This document shows positions 1 through 30,003 of a stretch of DNA of 64,000 nt, piece after piece (within the stretch, counting starts at the first letter, position 1; every line of letters begins with the position of its first letter). The DNA lies in NCBI RefSeq assembly GCF_026213295.1, contig NC_079415.1:18750496-18814495 (forward strand). The letters run 5' to 3'. This DNA is from Gadus chalcogrammus. Lineage: Eukaryota > Chordata > Actinopteri > Gadiformes > Gadidae. The position numbers and the translations under genes are program-made. Below the pieces are notes generated by a model, which did not search any database, was not told the DNA's origin, and worked only from the letters and a program-made list of their open reading frames with translations.

Positions 1-2156
1 GAAGCATAAATTAGCACATTCAGCTGATCTTTCCGCATGATCCGCTAGCTGCCCGACCCATAAGCAGGCTGTCAAAAAAACGGTGCTACTGTAGGCAGCC
101 TATGCTCCGAGATCATAGACAAAAACAAATTGTACTACCAACCACTGAAAACCAAATTAAATAGTAATGCAACCAATCACCGACAAGGGGTGGGTGTTGT
201 GGGGTTTTGCGTTGCGTTCATGAAGGTTTTTACTGGATGCAAAAAGCACGGAAGGAAGGGGCGAGCTGGCTGTTTGTATGGGGTCTTGGTTCAAATACAT
301 TGATGTCAACCAACATCGCTAATGCAACCTTTAAATGAATATCCAAACATCAAATAACTAATATTAGTTACTGAATTAATTTTGATATAATTTAAGAAAA
401 CAAAATACCTGTGGTAATTTTTCAAATCGCTAATGTGCTTCAAACCCCTCTTAAAACAAACTAGCGTGGGGCCTTGCTTGTTCCTAGCGGTTCTTTACAG
501 TAGCAGGCCAAACCACCACTGCTCTGCAAAACAATCCTTGTGATTTAGCATAAGCCTCGACACTTATCCCTGGTGCTGTTGGAACAAGATACTCTAAATA
601 GCGCCACTCTGCTGCTTTGGGCTCTCCTAGGCATCTATAACCACTTCGTCACCACCCTTCAGTCCTTACACCAACCCAGCCAGTCATTACTTTCATTCTC
701 ATTGATGGATTATTTGTTCAACCATTTTATCACTACACATTGCATTATTTGCAATCATTTTAAATGCTGGAATGTTGTGGTCGAATGTTGTATTGTTTGA
801 GTTCCAAATCATTGAAATCAATAATTCTATAGCAACTGTCAATCAACATTGGTGGCTAGCTAGTCGCTATTACATGAGGAATCACTGTGCTGATGCTGTC
901 ATCTGCCTAACACCATTACATAACACACAGCCTGCTCTAGCCTCCCGAGACACCAGCCTCTTCTTTATGTCCCTTCTAGACGGTTGACAAACAAACCATT
1001 TCAAATCAGGCAGATATTAGTTCTTCAACCTTTTAGTATCAAACTGGATCTGCTCTGGGACGTCGCAGGCTAGTTCTTCTCTGTAGTAAGTGTTATTCTA
1101 TGAGAACTTCCTGAACACCATCAGATTGGGTGTTTTAGCATGCTCAAGTATTTGAAGCTTGAATGTTTTGGAACGCTCAGTATTATAATGGAAATTCACA
1201 TGCTGGAGATACAGAACTAATGATTTTAAAGACTACAAAGTATTACCTTCAGATTATTGGGCTTATTCTTTTCAGTAAACTGGCTGTCTCGTATTTTCTT
1301 TATTTAATTTTTTTTTATTTGCAATTTTTACATTTATTGTACTCATTTTATTCATGTTCAAATTGTTTGTTTACTCAAATTCACATTCATATTTGTTCGT
1401 CTTCCCTTGAAGTGCAAACAACCGAGTCATTTATTCAGCTCTTATCCTGTCACTATGTTATTTGAGCTCCTCTGAATGCATGGTTGGATAAATTGTAGTC
1501 GATGCTAGTTAAGATTTCGATGGTACACTGTTATTCTTTTGAGCACGCATTGTTTTGTCCTAGTTTCATCACCCTCAAGGTTATACTTCAATACAAAAAA
1601 TAAACAAAATTATAGTATTTTCTTCCTGTGAAGTCATTTCCATGCTCGCAAAACCATGGCTTTACAATCAAGTGTGATCCACAAACCTTGATGGTTGATG
1701 TGAGCTCAGGAAATCTGTTTCTATATTCATAGCCAGTCCATTCCCCAGCTTTGACCCCAATGCTGGGCCCAGGCGTCGGTGAGCCACTCAATTGATTTGA
1801 ACCTGTAGATATCCACTGAGCCACCCTGCGGGGGTTCCCTGGACCCCTGCTAGTGCTGCTGTAAACATTCAATTCATCAGCAACAACTGACCCGAACGCT
1901 ACCCATCTTTTTGGATGGATCAAAATGACGAACACTGGTACGCCCGATGCCTCTACGCTGGTCCGACCACCTGCTGGGGGTCAGACAGGAACACACACGC
2001 CCAGTGTTGGACCGCTCCCATCTCCTGCCCCTCCGTCAAGCTCATTCCCCCGGCTCCATTCTCCTGGTTCACTGCATAGCATTTGGATTAGCAAAGCTGA
2101 CTTGGCAATTCCCTTTCCTCGGTGCTAATTGGTTTTCCTCCCATGTCTCCTCTCAG
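1..2156. other. No recognised gene; probable fubp3 upstream intron
   Basis: I see no exon matching the N-terminal part of FUBP3 (the arginine-rich helix and nuclear-localisation segment that precede KH1) and no other coding similarity. Short open frames here lack codon structure or similarity. The first supported exon begins at 2157 or 2160 and is internal in phase, so earlier fubp3 exons must lie to the left of the window. By inference this stretch is intronic. Confidence 0.5.

Positions 2157-2160
<4 letters not shown>
2151..2160 (+). promoter_or_regulatory. fubp3: NAGNAG tandem splice acceptor of fubp3
   Basis: The acceptor reads tctcagcagg, giving two AG choices three bases apart (after 2156 or after 2159). 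Entering in phase 1, the distal choice gives GNQLGVMVHQ and the proximal choice adds one codon (GCA, Ala, if the preceding exon ends in G). Both keep the frame. Confidence 0.65.
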
Positions 2161-15584
<13,424 letters not shown>

Positions 15585-17190
15585 AGGAGAGGACCTTGAT
15601 GTGACTTGAATGACTTCAAGGATTGAAACTAATAATTGATAACGAAACAGTTTCTATATTTGCCTCAAAGATGTTTTACTTTCTTTATTTTGTTCTTGGT
15701 GGGAAATGGTAGTGGTATAATTACATATACTTTAAAAGAATGTCTAAATCAGGAACTTTTAATTTGTTACTTACTACTTGTATCCACCTGTATTTTTCTT
15801 GTGGTGCCCTGGGGGTCGCTCCCTTGAACTCCAGAGCTGTGTTTTCTAGAAGGTTCTCTTTTTATGATTTAGCTTTGATCTATGATTATATTATTTAGAT
15901 ATTGCCAAAATGAATCCAGGGCTTGTAACCGTTGAATGCTTATTATTATTATTTTCTAATGGTGGGGCTTGGCAGTCTTGAAGAGGTTCTGGGCATGTCC
16001 TGAGATGTTTATGGTGTATCTGAAATGTTATTTTTACAGAATTCAATGAAATTAAGCTGTGATATTTGTGGTTTTTCTTTTGTTACAGATAATGTTTTGT
16101 TACATGGTAAATTTAATTTTGTGGACAAATTCAAGATTTAATTCATTTTGTGTTTTGTATGCAGTTTTTCACGGTCATTTTATTGTTCACTGGTTTATAA
16201 AAGGTGCAATATCTTATTTCAGTTTCGGAACAAAGATAGATTATCTAATATTTTGACAGACCTTTTAACTTTTTAGATAATTTTAGTTTTACATGTATAT
16301 TTTTTTTGGCATAGTGCATTGTAATGGATAATTTATTTACACAGATCTTATAGTAGTTAGGGGGATGTTGCATATAGTTTGAGTTCTTTGCTATCTTGTA
16401 AAACTATGTATATATGCTAAGATATTTGATAAATAGTTTATTTAAAAAATTGTTTTTGGTGTCATTTTTGCAGGACTTTGTATCCCTCGTTTTTTCTTTT
16501 TCATAATGAAAATGAAGATCATGAATGTATCATTTGAAATTTGATGTTGCATCTTGCTATTGACAAAAATGATGAGGTAGATTTCTGTGTATGATGATTT
16601 TTCGGTACCTGGACTATTCAAGACTGCAAAGCCTCCTTATAATTCTATCTGTAATTTTTTATCAATGAAATATTTTAAGTTAAGTGATAAAAAAAGTTTA
16701 ATTTGGTACACCGTTATTAATACCCACCTTTTGAGTCCACTGTGTGAAATCAATGTATTGTTGGACTTGCTAATTACATGTTTTTCTCTGTAATGTGACC
16801 TAAAGAAGTTCCATTTTGTAAAAATACATAGTATTAACTACATTTATCAATGAAAAGGGATATAATTTAAAAATGTCCAATTTAGTTTTTTTCCCCTTGT
16901 GTTCAGTTAACAAATGTATTAAAACAGAATCCACACTATACCTTTTATTGTGTACTGATAATCAAATCTTTTTCTTATGCCATTATGTTTAGTTTTTTGA
17001 AGATACAAAATGTTAGTTATCTTGCATAGCATCTAAAAACTTTAACGGTACTGTTGTTTATACTAACAGATTGTGTTCTATACATAAAGAATATAAAGGT
17101 TAATGGTCTTTGTTTTATAAACGGAAAATATATATTTTCTTTAGCACGTTGCCATATGAAAAATTCCAATAAATTTTCCGCAAGCATCGG
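15585..17190 (+). other. fubp3: Probable fubp3 3' UTR
   Basis: AT-rich, largely non-repetitive sequence follows the TAA stop. Candidate polyadenylation signals are attaaa at 16918 and aataaa at 17168. Long AU-rich 3' UTRs are usual for this gene family. The exact cleavage site is not determined. Confidence 0.6.
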
Positions 17191-18727
17191 TTGTGGGTCA
17201 AGTAATTATCTGATCAACTATAATGCTGACTGCAACACACCATCTCTACAAGTCATTGTATGTAGGCCGCAAGGAGACTAGGGGTTGTTGTAATGTTTGA
17301 CCAAAAAAATCAATCAATATTCTACTAAATGCTCAGTATAGATAAGATGGTCTATATTGTGATTGCAGGAAATACAACTTGGACATTATTTGCACAATCA
17401 CTCAAATCCACCTTTGTCTTTGTGGATTGATAAAGTATTAGTTTCTCCTCCATGAAATACTGTTACAATTATTTCCCAAATGGCTAATCATTATTTGCAT
17501 TTCCGAATGCAAAGTTGGTAAACGTCCCCATTTCCCTAGAATTCTAAGCTTCTGCCTCATGAATAATTCCCCTTGTCCAATCACATGAGCGTAATCAGCA
17601 TCACAACCCTGGCTGTTTGATCATAGATTATGCCTCGAACCCCAGCATGAATCCCATGCTGTCCATGCTCCTTCTCCTACACAAAGGTGCAGGCTGATAA
17701 CTACTTATTTATTGGTCGGTTTTAAAGGTTTTCTAATGCCCATCCACTGGTATCCTCTCCTCTCCTCCAGGTGGGCGACAGGTCCCGCCTGTATCCCTGC
17801 GAGCAGTTTCTTTATTATCTCCATCACGGCTCTCAGCAGGGGGGGGGGGGGGCTCGAGCCTCACACGGACCTTCTCATTGATGCCCCGCAGCTGTTTCCA
17901 AATCCACGCTTGATTCTGATCCTCTTCCCCGGTAACGTGTTGTCGGTCCAGCGAACGGCCCGGTAGTCCCCGGTGGGGGGGGTCACTCGGTCTCTGCCAA
18001 GCCCGGCTCCCACACCGGGACGGATGATTTACGTTTGTTTACTTAGGCCTAATTATCCGGTCAATTTGTATCTTTTTAGATCGGACATTGGCCTGCATAT
18101 GATCAAAGACAGTTTTTAGGCCTACGTTATTTGTTTCAGATTTTGAAAAAATGAGTTAAAATCTCACTTGTATTCAAAACGATATCCCATAACATCAACT
18201 GTGACGCTGGTAAATTGCCCTTGATTATTGTATGTGTGAGTGTGTGTGTGTGTGGGGGGGGATCTTTACCAAGCAAATAAAACGTTTGCCTTTATATGTT
18301 CAGTTTTATACGCTCGTGGTTTAAGATAAATGTTTCATTGCACTACCTGTCATTATTTGAGGCCTTATTAAATACTTCACAATAAAGGTATGAACTCTGC
18401 TGTCGTTGTACATTAGACGAATATCAGTTAGTGTATAGGTCTACTGTTTATGGCGATGAATTGCTGTTGTCGATTCAATAATCTTTATTGATCCATTAAG
18501 TGTCTTCCTGTGCATTAACTATACGTCGATGAGCTCCGATGCATCCATCTTCAAATGCACTATTTTCAGTGGCAGACATTTTATTAAAGAATTTCCCATT
18601 TAGCCTTCAGCTTAGTTTTATTAACATTCATCGCCATTTAAAAATAAAAGTTGAAACATATATAGCCTATAGGCCTAGTTTTATTTAGCCGCAAGAAACC
18701 CAGATGTAAGTGAATGTCCTTGCATAT

Positions 18728-19035
18728 CCGCAGCCTCTCTGTCCCGACATAGCCTACAAACTATTGACGAGGTGGCCCTCAGCCTCTCTCTGTCCCGACA
18801 TATAGCTTACAAACTACAGACAAGGGGCTCCTCCTCAGCCTCCCTCTGTCCCAACATATACCCCCCAAACTATAGACGAGGTGGCCCTCAACCACTCTCT
18901 GTCCCGACATATAGCCTACATCCTACATGGCGGCCCTTAGCATCTCTTTGTCCCTTCAGACAAGTTGGCCCTCAGACTCTCTCTGTCCCTTCAGACAGAC
19001 AAGGTGGCCCTCAGCCTCCGACTGTCCTGCAGAGC
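18728..19035 (+). repeat. Degenerate minisatellite, about 45-63 bp unit
   Basis: The phrases ggtggccctcagcctctc, tctgtcccgacatatagcc and acaaactatagacgagg recur four to six times with shrinking unit length. The apparent 122-residue open frame across it is a repeat artefact. Confidence 0.85.
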
Positions 19036-19539
19036 ACAGGGGGTCCCCTTCAGGGAGGGTCTGCACCTCTCACCTCTGCAACAGATAAGCCGATCTACAG
19101 TATCCAACACCCTGTCACATCTAACTTAATCTCTTTTTAATGGGCCTTACGTTGGTCCCGCGAGACTTCCCTGCCATAGACTTCCAGCTGTTCGAAAGAG
19201 GAAGTGAGTGACGTGGGGTTGTTTTAGGGACCGAGAGCCTTTGTAGACGGGAGACGTCCCCTTTAGTGATCCTCAAAAGGGGAAGGAAATGCCCGCTTGT
19301 GCCTCTGCCTTATATTGTATTATTCATTATTTTATTCCTATAATTGTAAACATTTGGGGAAAAGAAAGTCTTCAACAACTAAAATGCTTTTGGAAACAAA
19401 ATCATGGCCTATTTTAGTTCGTGCGTATTACAAATGTTTGTTTTAATTGTATTTACTTGAGGCAAAATAAGCCTAACAATACTGTGTTGAGTTTTTTTAT
19501 TCGAATATTGTACTATTTCGATTTATAAAGGTCGACGCA

Positions 19540-20130
19540 AGCAGCGATGAATGGGCCAGGAATTACTCAAAGCCGTGGCTATTTTCTCTCTTTTATTTAA
19601 TGTTAATAAGCCTTGATAAGCATAAGCTCTGTAATTTATTCATAATCAAACGCTTTTCTTTGATACATTTCCCACCGACTCTTTGAAATAATACAATTAC
19701 TACATTCTTTGTGCAATAATTGTCAATCATCCAAAATAAATTGATAAGCTTTAAATAGAGAGAATAATAGTTTAAATGGTGTTACAATGGGACGGCTAAG
19801 CGGGTGATTTGCTATTGCTGACATGCCTCAGGCTTTACCAGATAGAAATAATACCATAGGTTAATGCCTAAATAAGCAAATCAAATTCATGCGTTACCTC
19901 AATTCAATTCATTTAATTCATCTTTAATAAAGAGCGGTCCAGCCCCCTGGCCCCGCCATTTAGCGGGGATTTGTGCAATGAATGCAATAAATGTAAATCA
20001 ATCTAGATGAGAAATCCCATTCACACACCAGAGATATTTATTGGGAAAAAGGAGACCAATGTAGGAGGAGCCCAGTCATAAAAAGCAGCTGTTTCACAGT
20101 AATCTTTTTTCGTGCCCTGTCACTCACCTT
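19540..20130. promoter_or_regulatory. Candidate conserved regulatory block upstream of prdm12
   Basis: AT-rich but not simple-repeat sequence with many homeobox-type cores and spaced motifs (gataagcataagctctg, tttgtgcaataattgtcaat, ataaattgataagcttt). Its position 1.4-2 kb upstream of a developmental regulator makes an enhancer plausible. This is inference from composition and location only. Confidence 0.3.
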
Positions 20131-21117
20131 GGCTTTTCACACTTATCTGCGCTCCAAGAAACTCTCGTCTATTGTATTTAGTTGTGCCATATCTTCTTTC
20201 CCATTACATTGCCATAGTCCATATTCGTCCAGAGAGAACTTGCCCATTTCTTCGGACAATCCCCCTTGTAGTCGTTGGAGTGAAAGAGGAGTGCATGGAT
20301 GTCAAATTGGCCTCAGAACACCATGAAAGATTGATTTGCAGCACTTTTCAGGCCCCTGACATTACTGGGAGGGGAGCTGAATAGGAAACCCGCGAGCCCG
20401 CGATGAAATAAAGATGTCCTCTCTGCTGGAAGAGGAGGAAAACTACCCATTTAGCCCCAGTCCATCAAGCCCGGAAAATAGGCAAGAGAGGAAAAAACAC
20501 AGAGGACTGTGACTATTGAGAAGAAAAGAGCCGTATATACTCATCTAAACGTTGTCACAATACCGGGGCACTAAGAACAGCCATGAATAATAAACCGCTT
20601 ACCTCAGGGCGGCAGAAGTGAACCACGTCCAAGCAGCTTTGCATTTTTTGCATGGGAACAATGCTGTAAAAGCACGCTGGCCTTGTTTCTATTCTGCTGT
20701 TCCCGCGCTAACTCCTCACAAAAAATTAATATTGCCCCCACTTGAATAAGAAATGCCTGAGAAAAAAACTTGGGAGCTTCTCCCAGAACCGATGACCTCA
20801 TTTTGTTGACAAACCCTCCGGATCCTGTTGTGCGTCCTCAGCTCTGGGCCGTTGGCTTCTCCCCAAACGATCACTGTTAACATTTAGATGAGATAATTTT
20901 AAAGTTGTATTTTGAGATGCAGGTATTACGAGGCATTTTAACGATAAGGCAACAATGAGATAAATAGCGATATTTGGTATGGCTTTTATTCAACAGTTGT
21001 ATGCATTTAATTGAATTACAACATCTAAAACACATTCCATCCACACTTCATGTCAGCGCGCTGCGTTTGATTTACAAAAAAATAAAAGCCAATGTTGTGG
21101 ACCCGTATTGTTTGTTG

Positions 21118-21312
<195 letters not shown>

Positions 21313-21426
21313 CACACAGAGCGGAGCGAGGGGCCTGGGCGTTTTTCCTAGTGGTGCAACAGGAAGGTTCAGGCGATAAGGGGAGTGTCATTAATAAGTA
21401 ATTAGACAGGGGGTCACACAGCCACT

Positions 21427-21433
21427 TATATAA
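21427..21433 (+). promoter_or_regulatory. prdm12: TATA-like box of prdm12
   Basis: TATATAA in the context cacttatataagagaggc lies 120 bp upstream of the prdm12 start codon, leaving about 90 bp for a 5' UTR if initiation is 25-30 bp downstream. Confidence 0.55.
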
Positions 21434-21552
21434 GAGAGGCTCGCCGCGAGGCACCACAACATTCTCCAGCACACCGTCGGAGGGGGAAGGACCGAAGCCC
21501 CTTTTACGCACACAGCCTGTACGTTCCATTTAGCAACAGACGCATTTGAAAC

Positions 21553-25294
<3,742 letters not shown>

Positions 25295-25915
25295 TCACCC
25301 CCACCATGGTGCTCTTATCCCCCCCACGGAGACAGAGTTGGGTCGAGACAACATTGCACTTTAGGGCTGTAGGCAGTGACAAAGAGGAGGAGCTGTCATG
25401 AGACAAGGACTGATGTGATACGTCCATCGGTGGTTCAAAACATTCTAATTGGTTGCCTTATTTGTTTTCCAAGTTTGTTGTTTTTTATTATTTCTAATTT
25501 CCCCCAAAAAACTAAAACGTATTTGATCGATTCATTTTACGTCCACGCAGTATAACAACTCGGGAATATTTTTTAAGATGTTTTTGTACAGTCTATTTGG
25601 TATTCAAAATGTGTTTATAAAAAAGCACATGAAATATGAGATATTTTTGAATTTTAAATCGTCTTTCCCAACTCAGGCAAATTGTACATTGTTCCAAACT
25701 GAAGGAAGGAACAGGCAGCAGATGGTAGAAGCCCAGTGTAGTGCATTCATATCGCATCATTCCACCACGTGAAAAACGGTCACTTTATCTTTGTACAGTC
25801 TGCATTCGGATTGCAGGATTAATGGCATTTCAAAACTTTATTGTAATGTACATATGAATGTAAATATATTTGTGCTTTCCTATATTTTAAATAAATCATG
25901 ATATAAACAAAAGAG
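25295..25915 (+). terminator. prdm12: prdm12 3' UTR and polyadenylation signal
   Basis: After the TGA at 25292-25294 the sequence turns AT-rich. AATAAA lies at 25890-25895, followed by a GT-rich stretch (gaggtgtgtatttc), the usual downstream element. Confidence 0.65.
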
Positions 25916-26850
25916 GTGTGTATTTCATCATGGAAGAGAATAACAGGAAATATAAAAAAAGACGAAGAGAATTTATCCAACACGCAGCGAAGAACTTGGA
26001 ATGATGTTTTGTATGATTGATAGTCATACACAGTTGTATTGAGAGAATAATTGACGTGTGTGTGTGTTAGATAGGCATTATTATTTAACTATTTGGATTT
26101 ACATCAACACCTATTAACAGGACAAACAAACACTTGTCTCTTCATCAACCAAAGTATAATTTAGTTATTTTTCCAACAACGACAAAATATGATTGATTTT
26201 CCATTGTTAAGTGGGTTTAATGCTTTGAACTGATCATTACTCATGAACTGATCATATATTGTTTACTCTATATTATTTAGTAAGATATGAATCTCTCTCT
26301 AAATGTATACATTTTCTTTAATCTCTATAATCTTCATTAATTAAATATGTTAGAGGTTAAAAGATACAAACAGAAAATAAACAAACGTGAATTAACGTTT
26401 AAAAGGACAGATAAACGTCCTTTTTTATTTATTTAATTCCATGGCGTTAGCCAAATAAGCACACGTGTAGGCTACCTCTCATTAATACTTACCTCAAAAC
26501 AAAATGTTGCTTGTGTAAAAACACTAAAAGTGTTTTTGTCATAAATATAAGGCTACTGTGAAGCGCCTTTGAGTTCCACTAGAGGTCACCAGAGAGATGA
26601 ACAAGGGGCCGACGGGAAGACACTCGAGCCACGGTAAAACTAACGGATGTTAATTGTTGCTTTGGTTGTTGAAGTTGTGGTTTTTTATGTTGAAATATAT
26701 ATTTTTAAAGATTTACGATTTACAAAAATATGTAAAATAAATAAATGCAAATGTTTAAGTACTCCAGGAAGTTGACGTCGCTTTGCGGTATTGCGTCACT
26801 CTCAAGCGCCAATACAACTCATCTGAGGAACACTTAACGGAGGCATAAGC
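25916..26850. other. Short intergenic region with exosc2 promoter
   Basis: AT-rich spacer between the prdm12 3' end and the exosc2 start. It contains a CTCF-like motif ccactagaggtcacc at 26577-26591. A CRE-type palindrome tgacgtcg at 26773 and gcgtcac at 26793 lie 60-80 bp upstream of the exosc2 ATG. No TATA box is evident, as expected of a housekeeping promoter. Confidence 0.45.
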
Positions 26851-29365
26851 ATGGCAGTGGACATGAGATTGCCAACTTTTCGCAGTGATTCGCGCTCTGT
26901 TTCTCTTTTTGATCGTAAAGGGAGTAAAGACCTTGTCGTCCCAGGGGATGTTATCACAACAGATACAGGCTTCATGAGGTTCGTAGCAATTAGTAACTTA
27001 TAAACGTATGGTGATGGATGGAGCTGCTAACATTATCAGCTCCAATTCCTTTTTTTTTTTTTTTGCACGTACCTGGACGATGATAACCTGATGTTTTCTC
27101 CCTAATTTCCAGGGGACATGGCACGTACCTGGACGATGATAACCTGATGTTTTCTCCCTGATTTCCAGGGGCCATGGCACGTACCTGGACGATGATAACC
27201 TGACAGCTTCAGTGGCCGGAGAGGTAGAGAGGGTAGACAAACTGATCTGTGTGAAACCTCTAAAGACCAGGTAAGTGAACCATTGGTGATTGTCCTACAT
27301 GTATGTACTTAGCTACCAGGGCATGATACTTGTACTTTGGGTTAAGTCTCCATTTTAAACCACAGATTCAATGGAGAGGTTGGAGATGTCGTTGTTGGTC
27401 GCATCACTGAGGTACATTTCCTCTTTAATTGTATAATTTATAATAACAAAAAAGGTTTGAGTTAGTGTGGTGGAACGTTATATATGTACTGTCATGAGCT
27501 GTCTCAAAGTGTTGTTTGAAAATGTGTTTTCAGGTGCAACAGAAACGGTGGAAGGTGGAGACAAACTCCCGCCTGGATTCAGTTCTTCTGCTGTCGTCAG
27601 TCAATCTGCCCGGTGGAGAGCTGGTTAGTCGCTCAACTTGTAAAACACATATGAGTTACTGTACTTGGGTTATTTAGAGGCAGAGTTTTATGGAGAGCTA
27701 GAACATTGAAAAGTCTATATTGTGATCTTGAGGGGCAGATTTGGACAAGCGGGCTTGGGTTGGAGAAAATAATGATGTCATCGTTGGCTGGTTATTTATT
27801 CACTTAGAGACGAAGATGTGCAGAGGACGAGCTGACCATGAGATCATATCTCCAGGAAGGAGATCTCATCAGTGTAAGCTCCCGTTCCTTCACTATAAAC
27901 CACGATATGATAAAGTAGTGTACAATATACTGTTAAAGTTGTCATGCTGTATAGGTGTTGTTCCAGCCCCTGACTTCATAATCCTGTCTGCTTGGTCTGT
28001 TTTTCAGGCGGAGGTGCAGTCGGTCTATGCAGACGGAGCACTGCTGCTCCACACTCGAAGTTTAAAGTATGGAAAAGTAAGTTGTTTCAATTATAGTTAT
28101 TATTTAATATTGTAATTCAATGAATCCATAAATCAATTGGCATGATACAAACTGTCTGTTTTGCAAATAAATTCATGAGTTGAACTCAATACAAATTTCC
28201 CACATATGATTTTCTGGATTCATTTCCAACTTGGATGTTTATAACTTCTTTTGGTATTTATGTTTCTCTCTTGTAAAATGTTGTGTGATAAAGATTTTTC
28301 ATACAGACAACACTGAATGCAAAGTAACCCCTGATTTACTATTGAGCCACTGTAAATAAAATGAGTCCTTGTTTGAGTATATCAAATGAAACACAAATCT
28401 ATCCTTTTCATGTTCTCCTCATCGTTAGCTGGGGCAAGGAGTGCTTGTTCAGATCTCTCCATCGCTGATTAAAAGACAGAAGACTCATTTCCACCACCTT
28501 CCGTGTGGAGCCTCCATCATCCTGGGCAACAACGGCTTTGTGTGGCTGTACCCCACCCCGGGCCAGCAGGACGAGGAGGCCGGGGGCTTCTTCACCAGCC
28601 TGGAGGTGAGGTCCTGTGAACCACCAAAAATCATCCCCATCAAAGTCATTATATAATAGCGAGCAAAACCAAGAAATGTTTGATTAAATGCAAGTAATTT
28701 CAATGTTATTGACATGTAGTGGGACCAGAATGTCTGATATTTTGACGTTGGGATAAAATGATATCCAGATGGCTGATATCGGTTTGTAATATTCTTTTTG
28801 GTAGATGGCGGAAAACATTCGGTCCCATGCTGATGAATTTATATGTAAAGAAAAATAAATATGATACATACAGATCTATTTTGTTGTTGTTGATGTAATG
28901 ACTCTGTAACAAATACAATATCTGCCAGTAAATTCACATCTGTGGCAGTATATGCAGTAGTTTAGCGTTAGGGTTAGTAGTTTAAATCCTTGCAATGACC
29001 TTTTGTGTTCTCCTCCCTTTAGCCCATCTCCCTGTCTGACCGGGAGGTGATCTCCCGACTGAGGAACTGTCTCCTGGCGCTGTCAGCACATAAAGTCCTC
29101 CTGTATGACACCAGTGTGCTCTACTGCTATGAGGTCTCTCTGTCACAGCAGGTGAGGGAGCCAACACTCGCTGGACGATTTTTAATAATAATCCACTTGT
29201 CTTTTTGTGCTCCAAAATGTTAAAACCAAATTGTACCAAAGGTCAGGTCACTTATATGCATGTCATGTTGACTTGTCTCTGCAGGTCAAGGACATCCTGA
29301 AACCAGAAGTGATGGAGGAGATAGTGATGATGACGCAGCAGAAACTCGTGGAACACGAGGGTTAA
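26851..29365 (+). CDS. exosc2: Exosome complex component RRP4, complete, 9 exons
   Basis: EXOSC2 (Rrp4) is one of three S1/KH cap subunits of the nuclear and cytoplasmic RNA exosome and helps thread RNA into the 3'-5' exonuclease core. Exons: 26851-26978, 27169-27270, 27366-27411, 27534-27623, 27808-27873, 28008-28076, 28429-28605, 29023-29151, 29285-29365; total 295 residues (human 293) with all phases closing. The N-terminal domain carries VVPGDVITTDTGFMRGHGTY. The S1 domain follows (GEVGDVVVGRITEVQQKRWK). The KH region includes LPCGASIILGNNGFVWLYPT. The C-terminus is VKDILKPEVMEEIVM. The sequence cggaggcataagcATGG gives a plausible start context. Intron 1 is only 190 bp and contains duplicated copies of the exon 2 start. 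Confidence 0.96.
27065..27207 (+). repeat. exosc2: 56-bp tandem repeat duplicating the exosc2 exon 2 acceptor
   Basis: Two intronic copies (27065-27120 and 27121-27176) precede the true exon 2, whose first about 30 coding bases form the third copy (matching from 27177). Copy spacing is exactly 56 bp. Each copy contains gcacgtacctggacgatgat and a tttccagggg acceptor. Acceptor use at 27113 would read RGHGTYLDDDNLMFSP and then TGA, so it would truncate the protein. Confidence 0.92.
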
Positions 29366-29480
29366 ACATGGACCCTCTGCCCACATCATATCTCGGATTC
29401 ATTGTCCCAAAACTCTGCATTCTGAGATTGGGAAACCACTCAACCCTAGATGACCAGTAATAAATTGTTATTCCAATTCA
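29366..29480 (+). terminator. exosc2: exosc2 3' UTR with AATAAA
   Basis: AATAAA at 29459-29464, about 95 bp after the TAA stop, gives a short 3' UTR typical of this gene. Confidence 0.65.
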
Positions 29481-29952
29481 ACATGTGCTGAATTTGGTTG
29501 ATGACCAGAAGTTTTCAAGGATATACAGTTTTGAAAGATAATTTCAAAACAAATGAATCGTGTAGGTTTTTTTTATGTATGAAAACGATTTCTCTTTCCT
29601 GATTTGTTTGTAAGCAATATATCTGTTATCATTTAATATATTTGTGAAATGTGAAAAATCTCAAGAACTACAGAAATCAGTTTATACTTTTTCCAAGAAA
29701 TATTACTCAATATCGGAATTGCTTGTTTGTTTTGATAACCATTTACAAATTCAAGATTTTACTTTGTCACTGTGGAGCCACTGTCAGGATGCACATCGAA
29801 TCATTGATGCAATCCCAAGATCCAATGGATTCCAATGGCTAACAAAAATGTTCCCACCGCGCTCCAGGCGCACACGGTACTAGCCCACGCACGTTCTGTG
29901 ACGTAGAGCGTAGCCCCGCCCACATAGTTCGCTAAACCCAGCATATGGAAAC

Positions 29953-30003
29953 ATGGCGGCCCTGGCGACAACTATTCGGCCAAACTTTATCACTTATTTG
30001 CAC
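29953..30003 (+). other. Candidate orphan first exon (17 codons plus strong donor)
   Basis: An ATG in the context aaacatggcgg opens 17 codons (MAALATTIRPNFITYLH), followed directly by gtgagt. Upstream (29880-29945) is GC-rich with ccccgccc. This is either a non-coding or uORF-bearing 5' exon of abl1 transcript 1b, or the first exon of an unrecognised transcript. A possible acceptor (tctcccag) lies before 31143. I do not recognise the peptide. Confidence 0.3.

Noticed and set aside
1588..1935. 115-residue minus-strand open frame
   Set aside because: No family similarity recognised, no splice or promoter context, and it uses sequence that is probably intronic. It could be a transposon fragment but this is not supportable.
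18772..19140. 122-residue Ser/Leu/Pro-rich open frame
   Set aside because: It spans the degenerate minisatellite; period and drift explain the frame.
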